Below, in pieces: positions 25,838-35,818 of a stretch of 64,000 nt of DNA (position 1 is its first letter; every line of letters begins with the position of its first letter). The translations under genes and the position numbers were made by a program. Source of the stretch: Spisula solida (taxonomy: Eukaryota; Mollusca; Bivalvia; Venerida; Mactridae); the NCBI GenBank assembly GCA_947247005.1, contig OX365946.1:49192734-49256733 (forward strand). The letters run 5' to 3'. Under the pieces are notes generated by a model. That model was not told the origin of the DNA. It did not search any database and was given only the letters and a program-made list of their open reading frames with translations.

Positions 25838-26875
25838 ATTTTTCGGTGTGGTTTCAAGGTCAACAAATCTGGAGAAACGGCGAATTTGAACACTTCTGAT
25901 GTGAGGTAGAAGAGGGTTTAAAAGATAAGTAATGCGTTTTTGTTTTGTAGTTCTTACTGTGACTAGTGGAACAGGTTTATGTACACGGTTTGGTAAATTT
26001 ATAGAAACTTATAAGTCGGATTAGTCGGAAACGGTCGAGTCGACACTGGGACCGTTTTCAACATGTCTGTATTGAATATTGATGTGTATTGATTATTAGT
26101 ATAATAATGTATTGGTTGAATAGTGAAGCGGGTATTACATCTTTGTCACCTAACTTTACTAATTTAACCGCCACGTGCTTAAAGTACGGTAGAGAAAACA
26201 CACGAGTAATTATTAGCGACAGGCCAAATGTCCTTTGCTATGCTATATAACACACGGTAAGGCCACGTGTTGAAATTTTATTTTGTTTATGGGACGAATT
26301 ATATATTTTGTTTCAGACCGTTCAGGGGTAACTGGCGTATATTACCAGGCACGTGGTTTAAATTAACGGACTTGTTTTGACTGAACATTTCTTTTATAGT
26401 TTGCCACTATGTAGAGTTCGGCTGATTAGACACTTGGTTTGTGAAGATAACTTTTTGTCGGGGTACATTTTATAAGGTTTATACTGATACACTCGTGCGA
26501 AGTGTATACAGCACTCGGTCAGTACCATGGTATTCACGTGCATTTCTGGTGTACTTTAGAATATAATTTAATTGGCTAGTGTGTCATTCATGTTTATGGC
26601 TAAAACAGCCGCCGAAGTTTTTATAAGTCACATACCATGGGCAGTTGTGTATTCAAACTTGATCACGAGATTGTAACTGGTACTTTATGTCAATCAACTG
26701 CACGGTTTTCTTACTTTTTCTTACTTTTTACATGTAGTTGTGGATGACTGATCACTGCTTTTGTGAGACTAGGCTATAGCGTCTACAAATCAGGTATAGT
26801 CCGGAGAGATTGACGCGCATATCGAACTGTTATTAGGCTTATTTAACAGTTGATACTTGGTCTATGTTGGTAGTT

Positions 26876-27960
26876 GGTATGTTTTCATGAGGGGGGAAAT
26901 GTCACGAAGACGCTCTATGTGAAATATCAATACAAATCTGGTAGACCGATATTGCAAGTTTGCTGGCAAAAACTTGTATGATAAGCGCAATAACCTTGTG
27001 TTGTGTTCGGGCGTGGGTGTCGGGATCAGGTAAATTTCTCCGAACTATAGCTGACTCAAGTCTTACTCATGGTACAGTAAGCCAGGCTTGTCGATGAGTC
27101 AAGCGTTTTATCAGCAGGGTATAGGATGTCGTTACGTGCTGGTCCGAGTGGAATGTACATTTTCTCATTTTCTCGATCTAGGATACGAGTAACAAATTTA
27201 CTGACCTATGTACATGCATGGGGGTCTATCCTAGTATTCAAATAACACATAATAGCATTAAATTAACAGTGGCCTGTATTCAATTAGACTCTAGGAGCTC
27301 GTGGTCCTAGGCCTACTTTACTATGAGGGTTTGTTTGAGAAGTTAGTGCAGTCATTGCTTATTACACATATTTATGTATATTGTAGTGGTAATCTTATTA
27401 AGAGAAACCAGGATGCTGTCGCAGCTAGGACACGGATCGACGTCAACGAGAAGGCTTTGGTTTTGACTCGACTTTGTGTATTCACTGCCTTTAACAGGGC
27501 ATCCGATCAAGCTGCAGTCTAAGTTAAGTATAATTAATACATACGCATAGTACAATTTGTGATGTACTTGTTTTTACACCACTCTGTTACTACGAAGCTG
27601 TCTAAGTTATTAGTACATATGTGACCGTCAGTCATTTTACGGTACAATTGTTGGTTTGGTTTGAGTTTTTGCAGAGGAATACGTTGTTTGTATCAGAGAA
27701 ACGTAAGGTTCGGAGAGTGTGGCATGATCCTCGACCTTCTTGAACATAATTCAACAGCTATCTTGTTACAAGTGTATATTTTTGTTCTCGTGGTATATTT
27801 TCATGAGCGGAGAGTATCACGAGGGCGCTCGATGTGTGGTACAAAAGCAGAGCTAAGGGACCGATATTGACGATTAGCTCGAACGTTGATATTATCAATA
27901 CAGGAACTTGTATTGTATTGGTGCTTGTGTCGGGGCCGGGTAATTGTCTCTGTACTGTAT
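26876..27960 (+). repeat. diverged internal direct repeat in body 1
   Basis: A segment at about 26876-27045 (TTTTCATGAG, then TGTCACGAAGACGCTCTATGTG) recurs in diverged form at about 27789-27955 (TTTTCATGAG, then TATCACGAGGGCGCTC). Both copies also share ACCGATATTG and a GTG(T)CGGG block in the same order. Body 1 thus contains an old duplication of about 170 bp. The 73- and 69-codon frames here are not shared between the copies. Confidence 0.55.
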
Positions 27961-28464
27961 GTGAGATTATAGAGCCATTCAACTTGCTAGGTTTCTTATG
28001 AGAAGTAACGTGTGCTGTCGATGGTCAGATTGTTTACTTTACATTCAAGTTTAGGCAGCCAAGCAACGCCATATAAATATGGCGACTTATAGGCATTCGA
28101 GCCAGACGTTGTTGATGAGAAAACAAACGCTGTGCCCCGAGTAAGATACTTACAAGTTCACTTTAAAGTGTCAACATTTTCTTGGAAGCTAACACATGTT
28201 CGGAATGTAAATTCATGTTATACAGTATAGTTTTAGGATTTGCAGTTCAACGAGTTAATAGAGTCGGCCTTCAATTAAGACGATTGGACAATTTGATATA
28301 TCCACACCGGATATCGTTGCAAATACTGGGGGTTTTCCGTTGGATTGAATTCACCTTAATGATGTAGGTTTAGGTTTTATTTAGATTATATTTGGGATAT
28401 GATCTTAAGGAACTGAGTTGCGTTTTTCAGAATTTTTGGGGTATAAATTTTATAATTTATTGTG

Positions 28465-29380
28465 GCGGAAAAATTCGGTCGACCGAGAGGAATACGGATG
28501 TTACCTAGGTATTTCGTACAATATTAAATAGTTTATGTACTTTAAACGTGTTTGACCGATCAGGGCTCCTCTTCTCGTTCCGGGGACCCGACTGGGAATG
28601 AGGTGCCTCTGATAGGGAATCTAAATTGGTTGAGACTTAACGATGTACTACGGAAAGGTATCATACGGTTGATCAGTGAGTGTGTCTGTTGCGTAGTATT
28701 AGGTTTTGCCCTCCTCTAATGGTAATTCCTAGGTTGTTGATATTGTGTACACACGGTCACGGCTTGTGGCCCAGTAAGTTGGTTGTGTATTCACTGCCAC
28801 GGCTTGTGGCACAGTAAGTTGGTTGTGTACTCACTGCCACGGCTTGTGGCTCAGTAAGTTGGTTGTGTATACAGTGCCACGGCTTGTGGCTCAGTAAGTT
28901 GGTTGTGTATACAGTGCCACGGCTTGTGGCTCAGTAAGTTGGCATGATACGACCACGGCTTGTGTGTCTCACAGTGTTGTTGCATCCGGGCTGTACATTG
29001 AATCGGCACGGGTTGCGGTCCCTTCCATTTTCCGGGAACCCGATGGTGGGGGGATCGCGATCTGACTGTCGGTTGATTTACAGCTTGGTTGGTGTCTTAC
29101 GTACAGCCACGGCTTGTGGCTCGCACTGTGGAAGTCGTAGTACATCTCAGGGGTAGTAGAATAATCAGTGGGAGCATAATCAAATTACGTATAACGAATC
29201 CGTTTTCCTTTCGGTCGACGGGATTTACAGACATACACGGATACCCGGTATTGTCTTGAGCGGCCTAACTTATCCACATTTATATTATACGTTGAATTAT
29301 TTAGAAACCATGTTAGTGTGTGATTAAATCGAATATTACTGGAAATGGTGTTGTCTTCATATCGAGTAATAAAATAATGC
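28465..29380 (+). repeat. internal repeat B1
   Basis: This 916-bp segment is the same as 31201-32116. It begins GCGGAAAAATTCGGTCGAC, carries the 40-bp hairpin array, and ends with poly(A) signal AATAAA (29368-29373) overlapping the AATAATGC word shared with A2. The 70-codon frame at 28944-29156 recurs in B2 only because the DNA is identical; it shows no domain. Confidence 0.85.
28756..28942 (+). repeat. 40-bp tandem hairpin array in B1
   Basis: Four full units and one partial unit of 40 bp, starting at 28756, 28796, 28836, 28876 and 28916. Each unit carries GCCAC-GGCTT-GTGGC (first unit GTCAC) followed by AGTAAGTTGG. The sixth GCCAC/GTGGC hairpin, at 29105-29121, stands alone with a longer stem (AGCCAC/GTGGCT). 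Stem bases are kept while the spacer varies slightly. Confidence 0.85.
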
Positions 29381-29621
29381 AAAATTATTTTAGAATTAAA
29401 ATAATTATATTTATTTTTTCGAGATCCCCACTAAACGTGTTGGCTACGCACCAGCTTTGTCCGAAAGGCATTAGTCATACCTGGTCGATTTTGGCTGGGT
29501 CCTGTTTTATCGCTGTATGACAGCGTCGTAATGGGGTACCATCAGAGGGTATATATTCAGTAAATCTCGTGCACCGCGCACTTGTTCAGTTACATCCAGA
29601 CAGTTCGTTAGTAATATTTTC
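29373..29621 (+). repeat. internal repeat A2
   Basis: Second copy of A, overlapping the end of B1 by the 8-base word AATAATGC (29373-29380). The B1/A2 seam would match the junction formed if the right end (B2) and left end (A1) of the element were joined in a circle. Confidence 0.85.
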
Positions 29622-31200
29622 CCTCCCGCCACACCCCATAATATTTTGAACATTGGGAGATGTTCAGTGTTATATCAGTTCGTTTTGAAAAAATAGATAC
29701 TTAATGTTACGGACGCTGTATATTTAAATTGGTGGTCACATTATAATATTTAACAAACTATTAATAGTGCGTACTTATTAGTTCTGCACGTTAGGTAGTA
29801 GATAGAACTTATGTATTCATGTCATTATAACGTGCATGGGTACGGGCTGTGTTTTTCAAGGTGGTCATGTCACGTGACGGGTGTTGTATCAAGCGGGGCT
29901 ATACGAATAAGTCTCGCGTTGGGTTGTAAATCAAGTAGGGTATAAGTCGTTAGATAGCAGTTTCGCGGGAAAACAGCAGTTATATGCATGGCTTATTAGT
30001 AACCTTATTTTAAGTCAGTCGAGAAATAATTTAGATTCGATAATTCTTTCTATTGCAAACATTAGAACGGAAACTGGTGTCCTGATAGTTTTTAGTTATT
30101 GTTTTGTTTTAAAAATGTATTTATTTACATTTAGTATTGGTTACTTGAATTGAATATGACATTTTGTAAGTACATGTAGAACAAATGCTTCTGAACAAAT
30201 TCCGTAGTTTCAGTATTCTGATGAATGGTCTGGCGCCGGGGTTTAAAAGACTTCGGTGTTACGGATCCACGTTTCCTCCTCAGGGGGTTTTCACGTTTCC
30301 TCCTCGGGGGGGTTGTTCGTGTACGACCAGCATTCCGTATGATGAATATAGCACAGTCTGTGATGCAGCCTTTGCTAGAGCATGTTTAGTTAAGCAGAGA
30401 CGGACTAATCTAAAACCAGTTTATAATAAGCTAAAACATATCTGAAGAATATGTAACATGTCGTCTCCATTATATTTTATATCATTGGGATATGAAATGT
30501 TTTATACATGGTACTGCTTAGGTAAATATCACACACAATTGATTACTACTGTATGAATGTTATGAACATTTAGTAAAGATTGCAAACCGTCTTAAAGTGA
30601 AGTATTACCACAGCAAACAGTTTGTTGTTTGTAAATGGTATAGTTAAGCTGGTGTATAATTATATGTACATGTATTAATCAAAAGTTTTAGTCGTTTATA
30701 TCTTATGGGTTTTCACTGCCTTTGTAGATGTCACAACCTATTAATTTTATGGTCTGTTTTAAACCGTTTACTGCTGTTGAGTATATATTTTACAGGATGT
30801 ATTGGTTTGTTAATGTTGACTTGGTCATGATTGCACTTCATTCCACGGGAGCACAGTGGCGCACTACACAAGTAAGACGACGACAAACAACGACCTCAGT
30901 CGTCCTCGTCTGGTGTTGAATGGGAAGGTACAGGTGTATATTCTATGAACGATTTGTGTTGGTGTTACTATATTTTCACATTTTCCTGGATATGGGGGAT
31001 TTGCCGTGGACTTTATTGACATTCTGGTCGTGCTTGAACTGGTGCCTACAAAATGTTTAACGTGTTATACGGTTGAATCCATTGTGCTCTTTGACGGTTT
31101 TATAATTGCTGTGTTGTTTATATATATATGAACTTTTGGTGTATCAATAATTTGCAATATGAACTTTTATTTTTTGTCGCTCTCATGTAATTATATGTAA
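29622..31200 (+). other. body 2 of split-repeat element
   Basis: This 1.6-kb segment shows no similarity by eye to body 1. It includes an 86-codon frame (30185-30445) over a duplicated CACGTTTCCTCCTC-plus-G-run (30268 and 30292) and a 63-codon frame (30728-30919). Neither shows a known domain. Confidence 0.5.
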
Positions 31201-32116
31201 GCGGAAAAATTCGGTCGACCGAGAGGAATACGGATGTTACCTAGGTATTTCGTACAATATTAAATAGTTTATGTACTTTAAACGTGTTTGACCGATCAGG
31301 GCTCCTCTTCTCGTTCCGGGGACCCGACTGGGAATGAGGTGCCTCTGATAGGGAATCTAAATTGGTTGAGACTTAACGATGTACTACGGAAAGGTATCAT
31401 ACGGTTGATCAGTGAGTGTGTCTGTTGCGTAGTATTAGGTTTTGCCCTCCTCTAATGGTAATTCCTAGGTTGTTGATATTGTGTACACACGGTCACGGCT
31501 TGTGGCCCAGTAAGTTGGTTGTGTATTCACTGCCACGGCTTGTGGCACAGTAAGTTGGTTGTGTACTCACTGCCACGGCTTGTGGCTCAGTAAGTTGGTT
31601 GTGTATACAGTGCCACGGCTTGTGGCTCAGTAAGTTGGTTGTGTATACAGTGCCACGGCTTGTGGCTCAGTAAGTTGGCATGATACGACCACGGCTTGTG
31701 TGTCTCACAGTGTTGTTGCATCCGGGCTGTACATTGAATCGGCACGGGTTGCGGTCCCTTCCATTTTCCGGGAACCCGATGGTGGGGGGATCGCGATCTG
31801 ACTGTCGGTTGATTTACAGCTTGGTTGGTGTCTTACGTACAGCCACGGCTTGTGGCTCGCACTGTGGAAGTCGTAGTACATCTCAGGGGTAGTAGAATAA
31901 TCAGTGGGAGCATAATCAAATTACGTATAACGAATCCGTTTTCCTTTCGGTCGACGGGATTTACAGACATACACGGATACCCGGTATTGTCTTGAGCGGC
32001 CTAACTTATCCACATTTATATTATACGTTGAATTATTTAGAAACCATGTTAGTGTGTGATTAAATCGAATATTACTGGAAATGGTGTTGTCTTCATATCG
32101 AGTAATAAAATAATGC
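31201..32116 (+). repeat. right terminal repeat B2
   Basis: Identical by eye to B1. The hairpin array is at 31492-31678, the lone long hairpin at 31841-31857, and AATAAA at 32104-32109. It ends AATAATGC at 32109-32116, after which the sequence departs from the A2 sequence that follows B1. This marks the right end of the element. Confidence 0.85.
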
Positions 32117-32707
32117 TTCGGCTTTTCATACCTTTTAAAACATTTACTAACTTATAAGTATTTCGTGTCCGTAGAGCTCCGTTGTTTGAAAATTAAACAT
32201 AAACACGCTAGGGTCATTCTATACAATTTCAGGAAATTTGTTTTTAAATTATCAGTTGTGTTGATTTGTGTTCATGGAACCAAATTAATTTCAAGAAAAT
32301 TGTCAGTTGCATGCATAGCAAGACCTATTACTGGTGAGTAACTTGGGCAGAGTAGATATAATACGGTAAAAGATGATCAATTTCCTCCTCTTATGGTGGT
32401 TTCTAGTTCCTTCTGGAGGGGTAGCTTAGCAATGATACATCAAGCAATTGTAATGCGAGTAAATAATCACCCAAACAAAGGAAAGGGAAACGTTTTCGGT
32501 TTGTCTTTATTATGGTGCACAATAAGCAATTGGCTGGGTTTATCAATACAAATTCACTTGTACTCCGCACAGTAATACATTTAAAGTAGATGCTGCAAGG
32601 AGTGTTCGAAAGGAAATGCAACTTACTCTCTGACTTTTTATTGACATAATCATTTACTGTAACAATGAACTCATAGAAAACCTTTAACGAACTCTCCTTT
32701 ACACATA

Positions 32708-34903
32708 CACTTAGTCGCAAAAGAAAGTATACATTGTTCATACTTTGAAAATGTATCCTTTGGCGTTGACCGAACTAAACGAAATTTTGTATTAACAGAA
32801 CTGTATGTTTATCTGACATTTTAAGATCAAACAAAAACATATCAATAAATACAATATCCCACAAATGAAGTCAACAGCGTCGGTACCTGGAAAATCGAAT
32901 TAACAAAAATGTTCAATATTTTATATGTCCGCCTCCGACGTAAAATGTACGAGACATTTACGCAGTGGTGCAAATTATGTTTATGTATGTTAAATTTGAC
33001 TAGGTATATCGTCAAATAAACAAAAACACTCAAATAATGCAAATTGTCACTGAACAGCATGATGGTTGTGATTTTTGTAAAAAAAACTAGTCATTTTGCT
33101 TGGTCAAGGGGAGGTAACCATGTGAACAAAAGTTGTTTTTATGAGGTGATAAGTTCTAAATCTGAATTGGGCTTTGTTGTAAACCTATTTTTCCTCATGT
33201 ATGTCTCCGTGATAAGTACATACACTTGAAAACGAACCTGATCAGCAAAGCGGGCATCTAGCTGCATTAAAACATTGACAAACGCCCGATGAACACACCG
33301 TGACACATGTGTGACATTAGCTCACGTTGATGTCATCATTTTTATTCTGTTTGTTACAATTGCAATCAGATGTAACAAATTCGATTGAATTGGAATGCCA
33401 CATATCCAAGCTACATATGTTGAAAATTTCAGCAAGATCAAGTTCCTATTGACAGAGCTATGGGTAAATGTATCCATGTACATACACTTGACGAATGTTC
33501 TAAGTACACACTTTTAGAACTAGAATAAATCAGGAACATAATCATCTATCATATGTTGGTGATTGTCTTTAATACAGAAGAAGAAAAACCAAGATCTACG
33601 TGAAAATCATTGACGCGAGACGAAAAGGAAAAAATCACATTTTTCCGTGCACACATCTCAATAATGTGTACATGTGTTTAAATCATTTCATACACGATTA
33701 ACAATCAACCCCCAAACATAAAGCCATAAAAATATTCCGTATCATATGACGCAAATGACGCTTGAGGAGTGCGTCATTGCGATAGGAATGCTTGAAACTG
33801 GCATGCCAATAAGACGGGTAAGATTTAATTCATTAATTGGCTGTTTTCGGGTTCTTAACACATGCACACTCTTATTATTATGGTAGTTGCATTGGATTCA
33901 CGAAAAAACTGCATGTTTCTATTGACTCGATTTAAAATTGAGACGTAACATGGCGTCATTTACATTTAGTCCTTAAATGCGTCATTACACGTTTATGACA
34001 ACATCTGACTAATGGTTGTATCACTTAAAGATCGTGAAATAATGTGTAATCGTTGAATTGAACATAATATGTCCAGTTATTTGTATGGAGCAATTTGAGG
34101 TTGAGCATGTAAGTAACTTTCGATAGGCATTTGTCATCCGAATTACTACTACAATTTAACAAACTCACTATTTTCGATCAATCATGTCTTTTGTAAGATA
34201 CGAGCACATTCTCATCACATGGAATTGGATTTTGATGCAATTTCCTATTTAGGTTGCACGATTGAATGGCCGCCTTGTAGCCCGGACCTAAATTCGATAT
34301 AATACGTCTGGGATGAGTTTGGGCGACGCATCCGAGCACGACGGCAACACCAGAACGTACAGAAACTCTTAACGAATCATTTACTAGAATTGAATGGAGC
34401 TCCGCAGCAATGGTACACATCAATGCCTCAGAGTATGCCAGGCTATCATCAGGGCAGACGGTGGTCATACATGCTATTGATGTGCGATTTTGTTGTTTTA
34501 AGCAGTGAAATAAATGGTCGTTTTCTAGTATGTTGTTATTATATTTCAGAATGGCGATTAACTCAACTTGATAGACAATAGCGTCCTGATTCAAATGGTA
34601 TATTCGGTTCACTGATATGATAATGCTTTTTCAGTTAAATGAAAATTACAAAGTGTGTACTTAGAACATTCGAGTAGTGTATTTGTGTTAAGTGTATGAC
34701 CATTTGTGTGAATTTGATTTTTCAAGTCCCAAAGCTTTGACTCTGTTTGTGCAGTATTGTATTTGTTGACATGTTGTCGCTTGATCTTAAAATGTCAGAT
34801 AAACATACTATTTAGTAAATATTAACATTATGACTGTATCTGTAAACCCCCGGCAATATAATTTCATTTATGCACAATGTATACTTTCTTTTGCGACTGA
34901 GTG
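32708..34903 (+). mobile_element. decayed Tc1-like DNA transposon
   Basis: Terminal inverted repeats start CACT(T/C)AGTCGCAAAAG at 32708 and, reversed, at 34903. Each side is flanked by TA (32706-32707 and 34904-34905), the Tc1/mariner target duplication. Similarity between the arms continues inward (ATCTTAAAATGTCAGATAAACATAC and reverse at about 32810 and 34785), so the arms are about 180 bp or more. A further matching block, AGTGTGTACTTAGAACATTCG, lies at unequal depth (about 33495 and 34660), so one side gained or lost several hundred bases. Confidence 0.8.
33746..34482 (+). pseudogene. Tc1-like transposase pseudogene
   Basis: The N-terminal end at 33746 reads MTQMTLEECVIAIGMLETGM, the usual start of mollusc Tc1-like helix-turn-helix transposases. 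The C-terminal part at 34264-34482 reads EWPPCSPDLNSI, a stop (TAA at 34300-34302), then YVWDEFGRRIRARRQH and a further 50 residues. In intact relatives the residue at the stop is the third catalytic acid (glutamate of D-D-E), so the enzyme is dead. Only about 735 bp separate the two ends against about 1 kb in complete genes, and the middle is out of frame. The 144-codon frame on the other strand (34178-34612) is its antisense shadow. Confidence 0.8.
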
Positions 34904-35159
34904 TAGTACATCAATTTATATTTATATCCTTAAAGTCTGAATTAAAACAACATGACTGTGTCATTACCGTTCATTCACTCTTGTCTAGTTGCTAATGTGT
35001 ATTTCGTAACTAGATAAAAGGGTTTAATTTTTTTCAATATCTCTGCTGGAAGATGTATATTTGTGTGATCAAGTTATTGCATATTATCAAGTTTGGTTTT
35101 GTGGAAATTTCGATCTGATGGATTACACATTTAATCAGGGGGATGCCTTTGTAACTAAT

Positions 35160-35430
35160 GAATATCGAATTCGACATTCATTTCGACATTCAAAATGACT
35201 ATTAATTTTTTAATTCGTTTTTTCTTGGATGACGAACTTGAATTCAAGATTCAAAAACATTGAATGTCGAAATAAATTTCGACTTCAACGTTCAAAATGT
35301 TTTTAAAAGCTTGTCATTTTGAATGTCGATTTGAGTGTCAACTTCAGCATTCAAAACAATTAATTAATTTAAGTGTCGAAATTAATGTCGAATTTGACAT
35401 ATTCAACGAATGTCGAAATAAATGTCGAAT
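35160..35430. repeat. array of GAATGTCGA / TCGACATTC words
   Basis: About a dozen copies or near copies of GAATGTCGA(A) and its reverse complement, in both orientations within 270 bp and separated by AT-rich spacers. It can fold in many ways. It looks like a degenerate palindromic satellite next to the Tc1-like element. The 64-codon frame at 35297 is made of this repeat. Confidence 0.65.
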
Positions 35431-35696
35431 ATCAGGCAAACTTCACATAGCTAGTTTTGACATTGCTATACGGTCAGATCATTTAACATAATTGGGAAAC
35501 AAGGAATACGATCCGGTTGAACATTTTACTTTGGACTAAATTTAGGGACAGAATGGGAAACGTACCGGACATGATAGAAGGCACGTGGCCTAGAGTCGTA
35601 TAATGGAAGGAAAAGCTAATACAGTTTGGTATCGATCATACCACGAGCGATTTCGAATACTATTTTAAAAATGTTATTAACGTATATTTTACTCAC

Positions 35697-35818
35697 TGTT
35701 TTTGTTCCCAAGTTATAGATGCTACAACTAAGTACAGCCAAATCGCCTCGGTGAAAACTCACATTGTAAGGAGCAGGATAAAATTCCGGCGCTGGTGTGT
35801 ACTGGAACAGGTTCCCAG
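35697..35818 (-). CDS. Ig1 first-half exon of Dpr/zig-8-like protein
   Basis: This 122-bp exon follows acceptor TTCTATTTACAG, enters in phase 1, and ends in phase 0 before GTGAGT. It encodes about 40 residues: a leader (GNLFQYTPAPEF), a sequon (YNVSFHRGD), the first Ig1 cysteine (LAVLSCSIYNLG) and TKT. Joined to exon 17834-18047 it gives SIYNLGTKTVVWRR, the LG-x-K-x-V-x-W pattern of Dpr/DIP/lachesin Ig1. The upstream exon must end with one base of a codon and should carry the signal peptide. I could not identify it. The frame continues upstream to 35984 on the minus strand, but that part is intron. Confidence 0.85.

Larger units (their letters stand above)
25589..32116 (+). mobile_element. 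non-autonomous DIRS/PAT/Ngaro-like element with split direct repeats
   Basis: The element reads A1 (25589-25837), body 1 (2.6 kb), B1 (28465-29380), A2 (29373-29621), body 2 (1.6 kb), B2 (31201-32116). The A copies lie 3784 bp apart and the B copies 2736 bp apart, and each pair is identical by eye, so the insertion is young. A1-B1A2-B2 is the known layout of PAT and Ngaro tyrosine-recombinase retroelements, where the internal B1A2 block copies the junction of the circular intermediate. No reverse transcriptase, RNase H or recombinase motif is present; the longest frame in the bodies is 86 codons. It is therefore non-autonomous if the class is right. The alternative is two non-autonomous elements, A-body-B, joined head to tail at AATAATGC. 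The + strand is T- and G-rich compared with the flanks. Confidence 0.7.
18048..35696 (-). other. 17.6-kb intron inside the Ig1 domain
   Basis: The intron runs from donor GTGAGT (35691-35696) to acceptor TTTTCTAG (18048-18055) and is phase 0. It splits Ig1 between the first cysteine and the tryptophan. It houses the split-repeat element (25589-32116) and the Tc1-like element (32708-34903). Between 18048 and 25588 I see only a small hairpin at 18456-18482, a microsatellite at 21207-21239, and short repeats of 'tttatatatcg..gatagtct' near 25390 and 25557 beside the insertion point. The insertions probably account for about half of its length. Confidence 0.75.

Noticed and set aside
28756..28942. 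CRISPR-like regular repeats
   Set aside because: The units are directly adjacent 40-bp tandem repeats without unique spacers, in eukaryotic DNA.
28944..29156. 70-codon frame repeated identically at 31680-31892
   Set aside because: The copies are identical because repeat B is identical; no domain is seen and the frame starts inside the hairpin array.
34178..34612. 144-codon minus-strand frame
   Set aside because: It is antisense to the Tc1-like transposase remnant.
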